Shown here piece after piece: positions 14,976-23,815 of a DNA stretch of 64,000 nt. The notes beneath the pieces were generated by a model. That model was not told where the DNA came from, made no database searches, and was given only the letters and a program-made list of their open reading frames with translations. Numbering within the stretch: the stretch's first letter is position 1; each line of letters begins with the position of its first letter. Location of the stretch: contig NZ_CP076543.1 in assembly GCF_030440515.1 (NCBI RefSeq), forward strand, positions 6,334,501 to 6,398,500, written 5' to 3'. This DNA comes from Streptomyces xanthophaeus (GTDB taxonomy: Bacteria; Actinomycetota; Actinomycetes; Streptomycetales; Streptomycetaceae). Made by a program: the position numbers and the translations under genes.

Positions 14976-17174
14976 ATGTCCCGCACAGCCCTGCGTATCT
15001 GCCCGCTCTGCGAAGCCACCTGCGGTCTCACCCTGACCCTCGCGAACGGGGCGGTCACCGGAGCCCGCGGCGACCGCGAGGACGTCTTCAGCCGCGGCTT
15101 CATCTGCCCCAAGGGGGCTGCGTTCGGAGCGCTCGACTCCGACCCCGACCGGTTGCGGGGTCCCCTCGTCCGCCGCGACGGCCGGTTGCGGGAGGCCACC
15201 TGGGAGGAGGCCTTCGAGGCCATCGCGGCCGCCGTCCCCGCCCTGGTCCAGGAGTACGGGGCCCAGTCGGCCGGGGTCGTACTCGGCAACCCGAACGTCC
15301 ACACCATGGCCGGCGCCCTCTACCCGCCCCTGCTCCTCAAGAGCCTCGGCACCCGCAACCTGTTCACCGCCAGCACCCTCGACCAGATGCCCAAGCACGT
15401 GTCCAGCGGGCTGCTCTTCGGCGACCCCTTCGCCATCCCGGTCCCCGACCTCGACCGGACCGACTTCCTCCTGCTCCTGGGCGCGAACCCGGTCGAGTCC
15501 AACGGCTCCCTGTGCACCGCCCCCGACTTCCCGGGCCGGCTCAAGGCCCTGCGCGCCCGCGGCGGCACCCTGGTCGTCGTCGACCCGCGCCGTACGCGCA
15601 CCGCCGCACTCGCCGACCGCCACCTCGCGCCGCGCCCGGGCAGCGACGCGCTGCTGCTCGCCGCCCTCGCGCACACCCTGATCGAGGAGAAGCTCACCGC
15701 CCCCGGAGCGCTGGAGGAACACTGCGACGGCATCGGGGAACTCGGCGCAGCGCTCGGGAGTTTCACTCCTGAGGCCGTCGCACCCGCATGCGACCTCACC
15801 GCTGCCGAGATCCGCACCCTCGCCCGCGAGCTCGCGGCCGCGCCCACCGCCGCCGTCTACGCCCGGATCGGCAGCTGCACCGTCGAGTTCGGCACGCTCG
15901 CGAGCTGGCTGGTCGACGTCCTGAACATCCTCACCGGCAACCTCGACCGGCCGGGCGGAGCCCTCTTCCCGCTGTCCGCGACGGCCCCCGCCGGCCGCCC
16001 CCCGGGACCGGGCAAGGGATTCGCCCTCGGCCGCTGGTCGAGCCGGGTCGCCGGCCATCCCGAGGTCAAGGGCGAGCTGCCCATGGCCGCCCTCGCGGAG
16101 GAGATCGAGACCCCGGGTGACGGGCGGATCCGGGTCCTGCTGGCCATCGCCGCCAACCCGGTCCTGTCCGCACCCGACGGCGACCGGCTGGACCGGGCGC
16201 TGGCCGGGCTGGACTTCATGGTCTCGGTCGACCCCTACCTGAACGAGACCTCGCGCCACGCCCACGTCGTCCTGCCACCGCCGCCGCCCTCGCAGAGTGC
16301 GCACTTCGACTTCGCGTTCAACGGGTTCGCCGTGCGCAACCAGGCCCGCTATTCGCCCGCCGCTCTCCCGCCGGCGGACGGGCGCATGGACGAGTGCGAG
16401 ATCCACGCGCGCCTGATCCTCGCGGTCTCCGGACTGCACGGAGCGCCGCCGGAGGCCGTCGACGAGCGCGTCATCGCCGACAGCCTGGCCCGGGCCGTCA
16501 CCGATCCCCACTCACCGCTCCACGGCGGCGACCCGCAGGAGCTGTCCCGGCGGCTGACCGGCCGCACCGGGCCCGAGCGGCGCCTCGACCTGATGCTGCG
16601 CACCGGCCCGTACGGCCTGACGCTCGACGATCTGCGGCAGGCGCCGCACGGCATCGACCTCGGCCCGCTGCAGCCCCGGCTCCCGGGCGTGCTGAAGACC
16701 CGCAGCGGCAGGATCGAGCTGCTCCCGGACCAGATCGCGGCCGAGCTCCCCAGGCTGCGTGCGGCGCTCGCCGACCGCCCCGCCGCCCTGGTGCTCGTGG
16801 GCCGCCGCCATCTGCGGTCCAACAACAGCTGGTTGCACAACGTCCCTGCCCTCACCGGAGGTTCCAACCGCTGCACCCTTCAGGTCCATCCGCAGGACGC
16901 GGACCGGCTCGGCCTCGTCGACGGAGGGCAGGCCAGGATCACCGCCGACGGCGGGAGCCTGGAGGTGCCCGTCGAGGTCACCGACGCCATCCGCAGCGGC
17001 GTGGTGAGCCTTCCGCACGGCTGGGGTCACGACCGGGCCGGCTCGCGGCTGTCGGTGGCCGCCGCGACGCCCGGCGCGAACGTCAACCAGCTGCTCGACG
17101 GCACCCGCATGGACCGGCTGTCCGGCACGGCGGTGCTCAACGGCTTCCCCGTCGAACTCACACCACTGCCCTGA
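14976..17174 (+). CDS. Molybdopterin-dependent oxidoreductase (DMSO reductase superfamily)
   Basis: 732 aa. The N-terminal [4Fe-4S] motif is complete (Cys9, Cys12, Cys16, Cys44 in ICPLCEATCG ... FICPKG), followed by the bis-MGD binding catalytic core (VLGNPNVHTMAGALY, LLLGANPVESNGS, VVDPRRTRTA, LLAIAANPVLSAPDGDRL) and the C-terminal molydopterin-dinucleotide domain with LRSNNSWLHNVPAL and HGWGHDR. No Tat signal, so it is cytoplasmic. The ATG follows CTGGAGGG. No electron-transfer subunit is adjacent. The substrate cannot be read from sequence; formate, nitrate or biotin-sulfoxide-type reactions are all possible. Confidence 0.92.
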   Translation: MSRTALRICPLCEATCGLTLTLANGAVTGARGDREDVFSRGFICPKGAAFGALDSDPDRLRGPLVRRDGRLREATWEEAFEAIAAAVPALVQEYGAQSAGVVLGNPNVHTMAGALYPPLLLKSLGTRNLFTASTLDQMPKHVSSGLLFGDPFAIPVPDLDRTDFLLLLGANPVESNGSLCTAPDFPGRLKALRARGGTLVVVDPRRTRTAALADRHLAPRPGSDALLLAALAHTLIEEKLTAPGALEEHCDGIGELGAALGSFTPEAVAPACDLTAAEIRTLARELAAAPTAAVYARIGSCTVEFGTLASWLVDVLNILTGNLDRPGGALFPLSATAPAGRPPGPGKGFALGRWSSRVAGHPEVKGELPMAALAEEIETPGDGRIRVLLAIAANPVLSAPDGDRLDRALAGLDFMVSVDPYLNETSRHAHVVLPPPPPSQSAHFDFAFNGFAVRNQARYSPAALPPADGRMDECEIHARLILAVSGLHGAPPEAVDERVIADSLARAVTDPHSPLHGGDPQELSRRLTGRTGPERRLDLMLRTGPYGLTLDDLRQAPHGIDLGPLQPRLPGVLKTRSGRIELLPDQIAAELPRLRAALADRPAALVLVGRRHLRSNNSWLHNVPALTGGSNRCTLQVHPQDADRLGLVDGGQARITADGGSLEVPVEVTDAIRSGVVSLPHGWGHDRAGSRLSVAAATPGANVNQLLDGTRMDRLSGTAVLNGFPVELTPLP

Positions 17175-17247
17175 GCTGGGGTTTTGCTCGTATTGCTCAC
17201 GCGCAGACGTCTTGTTGGCGTACCGAGGGGGCACCTACCTTCCCCCC

Positions 17248-18738
17248 ATGCTGACCTTCCTCGGCTTCGCCATGATCGCGACATTCCTGGTCCTGATCAT
17301 GATGAAGAAAATGTCGCCCATCGCGGCGCTCGTCCTCATCCCCGCACTCTTCTGCGTGTTCGCAGGGAAGGGTGCGCACCTCGGCGACTACGTCATCGAA
17401 GGCGTCGGCAAGCTCGCCCCGACCGCCGCCATGCTGATGTTCGCCATCGTCTACTTCGGCGTGATGATCGACGTCGGCCTGTTCGACCCGATCGTCCGCG
17501 GCATCCTGCGCTTCTGCAAGGCGGACCCGATGCGGGTGGTGGTCGGCACCGCCGTCCTCGCCGCGATCGTGTCGCTCGACGGCGACGGATCGACCACCTT
17601 CATGATCACGGTCTCGGCCATGTACCCCCTCTACAAGCGGCTCGGCCTGAGCCTGGTGGTGATGACGGGCGTCGCGGCCACGGCCAACGGCGTCATGAAC
17701 ACCCTGCCCTGGGGCGGTCCGACCGCGCGCGCCGCCACCGCACTCAAGCTCGACGCCGCCGACATCTTCGTCCCGATGATCCCGGCGCTCGCGGTGGGCC
17801 TGCTGTTCGTGTTCGTCCTGGCGTACGTCCTCGGGGTGAAGGAGCGCCGACGGGTCGGCACGCTGGTGCTGCCCGGTCAGGCGGCGCCGGTGGCCGCCGA
17901 GGCGGAGCTGGTCCCGGCCGCGCCCGGCACGTCCGCTGCGGCCGTCGAGGCTGTCGCTGCCGTCGCCGGGACGACGTCCACGTCCGTCGAGGGGTCCGCC
18001 GGAGCCACCGCTTCCGCGGGTTCCAAGGCCTCCGCCGCAGGTCCGGCCGCCGGCGCCCCGCACGGGACCGGTTCCGCCCCCGCTCCCGAGGACGGTTTCC
18101 AGGGCCTGGACCCCGACCGCCCCACCCTGCGGCCCCGTCTCTACTGGTTCAACGCCGGCCTCACCGTGGCCCTTCTCACCGCCATGATCATGGAGCTGCT
18201 GCCCATCCCGGTGCTGTTCCTGCTCGGCGCCGCCCTCGCCCTCACCGTCAACTTCCCGCACATGCCCGACCAGAAGGCCCGGATCGCCGCCCACGCCGAC
18301 AACGTCCTGAACGTCGCCGGCATGGTCTTCGCCGCGGCCGTCTTCACCGGAGTCCTCACCGGCACCGGCATGGTCAAGCACATGGCCGACTGGCTCGTCG
18401 GCGCCATCCCCGAGGGCATGGGCCCGCACATGGCACTGGTCACCGGCCTGCTCAGCCTGCCGCTCACCTACTTCATGTCCAACGACGGCTTCTACTTCGG
18501 CGTCCTGCCCGTGCTGGCCGAGGCCGGCGCCGCCCATGGGGTCTCCCCGCTCGAGATCGCCCGTGCCTCGCTCGTCGGCCAGGCCCTGCACATGTCGAGC
18601 CCACTGGTTCCGGCCGTCTACGTCCTCGTCGGCATGGCCAAGGTCGAGTTCGGCGACCACACCCGATTCACCGTGAAATGGGCGGCTCTGACCTCGCTCG
18701 TGGTCCTCGCGGCGGGGATGCTTTTCGGCATCATCTGA
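17248..18738 (+). CDS. CitMHS-family citrate-divalent metal/H+ symporter
   Basis: 496 aa, about 12 membrane segments, with CitMHS landmarks APTAAMLMFAIVYFGVMIDVGLFDP, VSLDGDGSTTFMITVSAMYPLYKRLGL, and ANGVMNTLPWGGPTARAATAL. Takes up citrate complexed with a divalent metal. An Ala/Ser/Gly-rich hydrophilic insert of about 100 residues (198-297) separates the two transporter halves and makes it longer than the usual ~430-460 aa. No clear Shine-Dalgarno before the ATG. A stand-alone gene, ending just before the aldehyde dehydrogenase operator. Confidence 0.93.
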   Translation: MLTFLGFAMIATFLVLIMMKKMSPIAALVLIPALFCVFAGKGAHLGDYVIEGVGKLAPTAAMLMFAIVYFGVMIDVGLFDPIVRGILRFCKADPMRVVVGTAVLAAIVSLDGDGSTTFMITVSAMYPLYKRLGLSLVVMTGVAATANGVMNTLPWGGPTARAATALKLDAADIFVPMIPALAVGLLFVFVLAYVLGVKERRRVGTLVLPGQAAPVAAEAELVPAAPGTSAAAVEAVAAVAGTTSTSVEGSAGATASAGSKASAAGPAAGAPHGTGSAPAPEDGFQGLDPDRPTLRPRLYWFNAGLTVALLTAMIMELLPIPVLFLLGAALALTVNFPHMPDQKARIAAHADNVLNVAGMVFAAAVFTGVLTGTGMVKHMADWLVGAIPEGMGPHMALVTGLLSLPLTYFMSNDGFYFGVLPVLAEAGAAHGVSPLEIARASLVGQALHMSSPLVPAVYVLVGMAKVEFGDHTRFTVKWAALTSLVVLAAGMLFGII

Positions 18739-18762
18739 AATCCGGTGCCCCCTGGCCGGCAA

Positions 18763-18781
18763 AAACTACCGACGCTAGTTT
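18763..18781. promoter_or_regulatory. Putative TetR operator, aldehyde/alcohol dehydrogenase operon
   Basis: AAACTACCGACGCTAGTTT is a perfect 6-bp inverted repeat (AAACTA / TAGTTT) with a 7-bp spacer. It is 56 bp upstream of the aldehyde dehydrogenase ATG and matches the site at 22175-22193 at 16 of 19 positions. Confidence 0.65.
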
Positions 18782-18836
18782 GTAGGGTGTTCGCGAGGTC
18801 GGATCTACGCGCTCGTGCGTGCTCGGGAGGAATGCC

Positions 18837-20249
18837 ATGAAGGCCCACGACGGGATGTACATCGGCGGCGCGTGGCGGCCCGCCGCCGGCAGCGATCTGA
18901 TAGAGGTCGTGAACCCGGCCGACGGCCAGGTCATCGCCCAGGTCCCGGCCGGCACCGAAGAGGACGTGGACGCGGCCGTACGCGCGGCCCGCGCGGCCCT
19001 CCCCGGCTGGGCGGCCACGGCCCCGGCCGAGCGGGCCGCCATGATCGGCGCGCTCCGCGACGCACTGCTGGCCCACACGGGCGAGCTGACCGAGACCATC
19101 ACCGCCGAGCTCGGGTCCCCGCTCGGTTTCTCGAAGGCGGTCCACGTCGGAGCGCCGATCGCCGTGGCCGCCTCCTACGCCGAACTCGCCTCCTCGTACG
19201 CCTTCGAGGAGCGGGTCGGGAACTCCACCGTGCTGCTGGAGCCGATCGGGGTGGTCGCGGCCATCACGCCCTGGAACTATCCGCTGCACCAGGTCGTTGC
19301 AAAGGTGGCGCCCGCTCTCGCCGCCGGCTGCACCCTCGTCCTCAAGCCGGCCGAGGACACCCCGCTGACCGCACAGCTCTTCGCCGAAGCCGTGCACGAG
19401 GCGGGCATCCCGGCCGGAGTCTTCAACCTGGTGACCGGTACCGGTCCGGTCGCCGGCCAGGCCCTCGCCGCGCACGAGGGAGTCGACCTCGTCTCCTTCA
19501 CCGGCTCGACCGCGGTCGGCAAGCAGATCGGCGCCACGGCCGGCGCCGCCGTCAAGCGGGTCGCGCTCGAACTGGGCGGCAAATCGGCCAATGTCATCCT
19601 GCCCGGGGCCGACCTGGTCAAGGCCGTCGCGGCAGGCGTCGGGCACGTCATGAACAACAGCGGCCAGAGCTGCAACGCGCTGACCCGCATGCTCGTCCAC
19701 CGGGACCACTACGAGGAGGCCGTCTCGCTCGCGGCCGCCGCCGTCGCCGACTACCCCACCGGCGACCCCCGCGAGGCCGGTGTCCGCGTCGGCCCGGTCG
19801 TCAACGCCAAGCAGCACGAGCGCGTCCGCGGCTTCATCACCAAGGGCCTGGAGGAAGGCGCGCGCCTCGTCGCCGGCGGGCCCGACGCACCGCTGGAGCA
19901 GGGGTACTTCGTGGCGCCGACGGTGTTCGCCGACGTCACGCCCGACATGACCATCGCGCAGGAGGAGATCTTCGGCCCGGTGCTGTCGATCCTCCGCTAC
20001 GAGGACGAGGAGGAGGCTCTCAGCATCGCCAACGGCACCGTCTACGGCTTGGGCGGCGCCGTCTGGGCCGCCGACGACGCGACGGCCGTGGCCTTCGCGC
20101 GCCGGATGGACACCGGGCAGGTGGACATCAACGGCGGCCGCTTCAACGTGCTCGCGCCCTTCGGCGGCTACAAGCAGTCGGGCGTCGGCCGCGAGCTGGG
20201 CGCGCACGGTCTGGCGGAGTACCTCCAGACCAAGTCCCTGCAGTTCTGA
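18837..20249 (+). CDS. NAD(P)-dependent aldehyde dehydrogenase
   Basis: 470 aa, standard ALDH superfamily length. PWNYPLHQVVAKVAPALAAGCTLVLKPAEDTP binds cofactor, FTGSTAVGKQI follows, the general base Glu is in ELGGKSANVI, the catalytic Cys in SGQSCNALTR, and EIFGPVLS is the usual C-terminal motif. GGGAGG precedes the ATG at 18837. It is probably co-transcribed with the zinc alcohol dehydrogenase 82 bp downstream, giving alcohol to aldehyde to acid oxidation. The TetR operator at 18763 suggests control by the regulator at 21505-22146. Confidence 0.95.
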   Translation: MKAHDGMYIGGAWRPAAGSDLIEVVNPADGQVIAQVPAGTEEDVDAAVRAARAALPGWAATAPAERAAMIGALRDALLAHTGELTETITAELGSPLGFSKAVHVGAPIAVAASYAELASSYAFEERVGNSTVLLEPIGVVAAITPWNYPLHQVVAKVAPALAAGCTLVLKPAEDTPLTAQLFAEAVHEAGIPAGVFNLVTGTGPVAGQALAAHEGVDLVSFTGSTAVGKQIGATAGAAVKRVALELGGKSANVILPGADLVKAVAAGVGHVMNNSGQSCNALTRMLVHRDHYEEAVSLAAAAVADYPTGDPREAGVRVGPVVNAKQHERVRGFITKGLEEGARLVAGGPDAPLEQGYFVAPTVFADVTPDMTIAQEEIFGPVLSILRYEDEEEALSIANGTVYGLGGAVWAADDATAVAFARRMDTGQVDINGGRFNVLAPFGGYKQSGVGRELGAHGLAEYLQTKSLQF

Positions 20250-20331
20250 TCCCTCCGCCCGACCCGCCGTACCCGCCCGGCCCGCCTTACCCGCCCGATC
20301 TGCCGCACCCGCCCCGTACCGGAAAGACGAG

Positions 20332-21420
20332 ATGACGACCATGGTCCGCGCCGCTGTCCTGCCCGCCGTCGGAGCCCCGCTGGAGATACGGGACATCGTG
20401 CTGCCGGATCCCGGCCCCGGGCAGGTCCGGGTGCGGCTCGCCGCAGCCGGCGTGTGCCACTCCGACCTCTCCCTCAGCAACGGCACCATGCGGGTTCCCG
20501 TGCCCGCCGTCCTCGGCCACGAGGGCGCGGGCACGGTCCTCGCGGTGGGGGAGGGCGTCACCCACGTCGCCCCCGGCGACGGCGTGGTGCTCAACTGGGC
20601 CCCGTCCTGCGGAGAGTGCCACCACTGCACGATCGGTGAGGTCTGGCTCTGCGCCACGGCGCTCACCGGGGTCGGGGCCGTCTACGCGCACGACGCGCAG
20701 GGCACCCCACTGCACCCCGGGCTGAATGTGGCCGCCTTCGCCGAGGAGACCCTCGTCGCGGCCAACTGCGTGCTGCCCGCCCCCGCCGGGATCCCGCTCG
20801 CCGAGGCCGCCCTCCTCGGCTGCGCCGTCCTCACCGGCTACGGGGCCGTCCACCACAGCGCCCAGGTCCGTCCGGGCGAGTCGGTGGCCGTCTTCGGGGT
20901 CGGCGGGGTCGGCCTGGTGGCCCTCCAGGCCGCACGGATCGCGCAGGCCGGCCCGGTCATCGCCGTCGACGTGTCCCCGGCCAAGGAGGAACTGGCCCGT
21001 GCGGCCGGAGCCACCGAGTTCGTGCTGGCCTCCGACACCACCGCCCAGCAGATCCGCGCACTGACCGGCGGTCAAGGAGCCGACGTCGCCGTCGAGTGTG
21101 TCGGCCGCGCCGAGACCATCCGGGGCGCCTGGGAGTCGACCCGGCGCGGCGGCCGCACCACGGTCGTCGGCATCGGCGGCAAGGAACAGCGGGTGACCTT
21201 CCACTCCATGGAGATCTTCCACTTCGCCCGCACCCTCACCGGCTGCGTCTACGGCAACAGCGACCCGGCCCGCGACCTCCCGGTGATCGCCGAGCACGTC
21301 CGCGCGGGCCGCCTCGACCTCGGTGCCCTGGTCACCGACCGCATCACCCTCGACGGGATTCCGGCCGCCTTCGACGCCATGCTGGCGGGCAAGGGCGGCC
21401 GCTCCCTCATCGTTTTCTAG
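20332..21420 (+). CDS. Zinc-dependent alcohol dehydrogenase (MDR family)
   Basis: 362 aa. Catalytic zinc ligands in GVCHSDL and GHEGAG, structural zinc Cys cluster CGECHHCTIGEVWLC, NAD-binding GVGGVG in the Rossmann domain. Oxidises a primary alcohol to the aldehyde and is well placed to feed the preceding aldehyde dehydrogenase. ATG at 20332 follows CGGAAAGACGAG; a second in-frame ATG lies three codons on. Similar to mycothiol/aryl alcohol dehydrogenases, but substrate is not determinable. Confidence 0.94.
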   Translation: MTTMVRAAVLPAVGAPLEIRDIVLPDPGPGQVRVRLAAAGVCHSDLSLSNGTMRVPVPAVLGHEGAGTVLAVGEGVTHVAPGDGVVLNWAPSCGECHHCTIGEVWLCATALTGVGAVYAHDAQGTPLHPGLNVAAFAEETLVAANCVLPAPAGIPLAEAALLGCAVLTGYGAVHHSAQVRPGESVAVFGVGGVGLVALQAARIAQAGPVIAVDVSPAKEELARAAGATEFVLASDTTAQQIRALTGGQGADVAVECVGRAETIRGAWESTRRGGRTTVVGIGGKEQRVTFHSMEIFHFARTLTGCVYGNSDPARDLPVIAEHVRAGRLDLGALVTDRITLDGIPAAFDAMLAGKGGRSLIVF

Positions 21421-21504
21421 CCGGGTCCAACGCCTCCTCGCCCCGCGGGTCGTCGAGCGGCACGCGGGCCCGCACCGCCGTGACCACGCCGGTGTCCTCC
21501 TGTG

Positions 21505-22146
21505 TCAGGCCGTTTCCTGCAACGCCTCGTACTGGAGGGCCAGTCCGTCCAGCAGCGCGGCCAGGCCCGTCTCGAAGGCGCCCTCGTCCACCTCGCGCCC
21601 ACGCTCCGCCAGCAGGTGGGCCTGGCCCAGGTGCGGGTAGTCCGACGGGTCGTACGCCGTGCGGTCGTCCACGAACCCCCCGGCGAAGGAGGCCACCGCC
21701 GAGCCCAGGATGAAGTACCGCATCAGCGCGCCGATCCGGGTCGCGTGCGCCGCCGGCCAGCCCGCCGCCGTCATCGCCCCGAACACCGCGTCCGCCAGCC
21801 GCAGCCCGGCCGGCCGGCGGCCCGGCCCGCGCGCCAGTACCGGCACGATGTTCGGGTGGTCCGCCAGGGCGTCCCGGTAGGAGTGCGCCCACGCGTGGAG
21901 CGCCGCCCGCCAGTCCTGGCCGCCGTCGAACATCGACAGGTCCACCCGCGCGCTCACCGCGTCCGCCACCGCGTCCAGGATCTCGTCCTTGGTGCGGAAA
22001 TGGTTGTAGAGCGAGGGCCCGCTGACCCCGAGCGCGGCCGCCAGCCGCCGCGTCGACACCGCCTCCAGCCCCTCCGCGTCCACCAGGGCGCCGGCCGCCT
22101 CGATGATGCGGTCCCGGCTGAGGAGGGGCTTGCGCGGTCTGGCCAT
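21505..22146 (-). CDS. TetR-family transcriptional regulator, divergent to acyl-CoA dehydrogenase
   Basis: 213 aa starting MARPRKPLLSRDRII. Helix-turn-helix GLEAVSTRRLAAALGVSGPSLYNHFRTKDEILDAV at about residues 24-58. The longer upstream in-frame extension covers the operator and the neighbour's start, so ATG at 22146 is preferred. It is divergent from the acyl-CoA dehydrogenase at 22223 with the operator AAACTACCGGTGCTAGTTA between them, and a near copy sits before the aldehyde dehydrogenase, so it likely represses both units and itself. Confidence 0.9.
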   Translation of the reverse strand: MARPRKPLLSRDRIIEAAGALVDAEGLEAVSTRRLAAALGVSGPSLYNHFRTKDEILDAVADAVSARVDLSMFDGGQDWRAALHAWAHSYRDALADHPNIVPVLARGPGRRPAGLRLADAVFGAMTAAGWPAAHATRIGALMRYFILGSAVASFAGGFVDDRTAYDPSDYPHLGQAHLLAERGREVDEGAFETGLAALLDGLALQYEALQETA

Positions 22147-22174
22147 GCGCCACATAGTAGGGCCTGCCCGCGAT

Positions 22175-22193
22175 AAACTACCGGTGCTAGTTA
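22175..22193. promoter_or_regulatory. Putative TetR operator between TetR and acyl-CoA dehydrogenase
   Basis: AAACTACCGGTGCTAGTTA, partner of the site at 18763-18781 (three mismatches, two of them in the spacer). It lies in the 76-bp divergent gap, 30 bp before the dehydrogenase start and 29 bp from the TetR start, so a bound repressor would cover both promoters. Confidence 0.7.
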
Positions 22194-22222
22194 AAGGCGC
22201 CGATCCCGCCCGGAGGTGCCCG

Positions 22223-23374
22223 GTGAATCTGGAGCTGAGCGAGGAGCAGACCGCCGTCCGCAGGCTCGCCCGCGAGTTCACCGAGCGCGAGGTCGTCCCG
22301 TACGCGGCCGCGTGGGACCGCGCCGAGAGCGTGGACCGGGCCATCGTGAAGAAGCTGGGCGCGCTCGGCTTCCTCGGCCTGACCGTTCCCGAGGAGTACG
22401 GCGGCTCCGGCGGTGACCACCTCGCCTACGTGCTGGTCACCGAGGAACTCGGACGCGGCGACTCCGCCGTGCGCGGGATCGTCTCCGTCTCCCTCGGTCT
22501 GGTCGCCAAGACCATCGCCGCCTGGGGCACCGAGGAGCACAAGCGCGCCTGGCTGCCCCGCCTGTGCTCCGGCGACGCGCTCGGCTGCTTCGGCCTGACC
22601 GAGCCCGGCACCGGCTCCGACGCGGGCAGCCTCACCACCCGCGCCGTGCGCACGGGTGACGCGTACGTCCTCGACGGCAGCAAGATGTTCATCACCAACG
22701 GCACCTGGGCCGACGTGGTGCTGCTCTTCGCCCGCACCAACGACGAGCCCGGCCATCGAGGGGTCTCCGCCTTCCTCGTCCCCACCGACACCCCCGGCCT
22801 GACCCGCCGCGAGATCCACGGCAAACTCGGCCTGCGCGGCCAGGCCACCGCCGAGCTCGTCCTCGACGGCGTCCGCGTGCCCGCCTCCGCGATGCTCGGC
22901 CCCGAGGGCAAGGGCTTCTCGGTCGCCATGTCCGCCCTCGCCAAGGGCCGGATGTCGGTCGCCGCCGGCTGTGTCGGCATCGCGCAGGCGGCCCTGGACG
23001 CGGCCGTCTCGTACGCGGCCCAGCGCGAGCAGTTCGGCCGGCCCATAGCCCACCACCAGCTGGTGCAGGAGCTCATCGCCGACATCTCGGTCGACGTGGA
23101 CGCCGCCCGCCTGCTGACCTGGCGGGTGGCCGACCTCATCGACCGCGGGCAGCCCTTCGCCACCGAGTCCTCCACCGCCAAGCTCTTCGCCTCCGAGGCC
23201 GCCGTGCGCGCCGCGAGCAACGCACTCCAGGTACACGGAGGGTACGGCTACATCGACGAGTACCCGGCGGGCAAACTGCTGCGCGACGCCCGCGTGATGA
23301 CCCTGTACGAGGGCACGAGCCAGATCCAGAAGCTGCTCATCGGCCGCGCCCGCACCGGGGTTTCCGCCTTCTGA
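22223..23374 (+). CDS. Acyl-CoA dehydrogenase
   Basis: 383 aa FAD flavoenzyme that makes trans-2-enoyl-CoA. Typical landmarks: LTVPEEYGGSGGDHL, CFGLTEPGTGSDAGSLTTRA, KMFITNGTWADV, AQREQFGRPIAHHQLVQELIADI, and HGGYGYIDEYPAGKLLRDARVMTLYEGTSQIQ. The catalytic base Glu is in the LYEGTSQIQ motif as in short-chain enzymes. GTG start at 22223 follows CGGAGG. It is divergent from its probable TetR repressor. Substrate chain length is unknown; short/medium chain is likely. Confidence 0.95.
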   Translation: MNLELSEEQTAVRRLAREFTEREVVPYAAAWDRAESVDRAIVKKLGALGFLGLTVPEEYGGSGGDHLAYVLVTEELGRGDSAVRGIVSVSLGLVAKTIAAWGTEEHKRAWLPRLCSGDALGCFGLTEPGTGSDAGSLTTRAVRTGDAYVLDGSKMFITNGTWADVVLLFARTNDEPGHRGVSAFLVPTDTPGLTRREIHGKLGLRGQATAELVLDGVRVPASAMLGPEGKGFSVAMSALAKGRMSVAAGCVGIAQAALDAAVSYAAQREQFGRPIAHHQLVQELIADISVDVDAARLLTWRVADLIDRGQPFATESSTAKLFASEAAVRAASNALQVHGGYGYIDEYPAGKLLRDARVMTLYEGTSQIQKLLIGRARTGVSAF

Positions 23375-23433
23375 GTACCCGTATGAGTACGCGTGCGGAT
23401 GTGCCCTCCCGCCGTCCGCCCGATGCTCGACCC

Positions 23434-23721
23434 ATGAACGAGACACCGGTCAAGCAGCAGAGCACGGGGGCGTACTACGGCCAGGCCGTCGCCTCCTTCG
23501 GCATCGCCATCGGCGCCGTGGCCGTGGGGATCTACAACCTGGAGGCGAACGGCTGGGTCCGGGCCTTCCTCGGCATCGCGGTGCTCTACCTGACCACCTC
23601 GGCGTTCACCCTCGCCAAGGTGATCCGCGACCGCCAGGAGGTCACGCAGATCGTCAGCCGGGTGGATCAGGCCAGGATGGAGAAGATCATGGCCGAGTAC
23701 GACCCCTTCGCGCCGAAATAG
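23434..23721 (+). CDS. YiaA/YiaB-family inner membrane protein
   Basis: 95 aa with two transmembrane helices (FGIAIGAVAVGIYNLEANGWVRAFLGIAVLYLTTSAFTLAKVIRD spans them), the YiaAB two-helix domain, and a short charged C-terminus. Function unknown. The ATG at 23434 is chosen over an upstream in-frame ATG because the N-terminal MNETPVKQQST looks like the family start; there is no strong ribosome site. Stands alone between the acyl-CoA dehydrogenase and a TetR gene. Confidence 0.85.
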   Translation: MNETPVKQQSTGAYYGQAVASFGIAIGAVAVGIYNLEANGWVRAFLGIAVLYLTTSAFTLAKVIRDRQEVTQIVSRVDQARMEKIMAEYDPFAPK

Positions 23722-23754
23722 CCGGCCCGCCGGGCCCGGCCGGCCCGACATCGC

Positions 23755-23768
23755 TAAGCGCTTGCTCA
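23755..23768. promoter_or_regulatory. Putative TetR operator, copy before the TetR gene
   Basis: TAAGCGCTTGCTCA, identical to the 14-mer at 24942-24955. The core AAGCGCTT is an 8-bp palindrome. It lies about 47 bp upstream of the TetR start. Confidence 0.65.
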
Positions 23769-23815
23769 CCCTCCGGTAGGGTGTTCACTTCCACACGGTG
23801 AAGGGTGAGTGAGCG

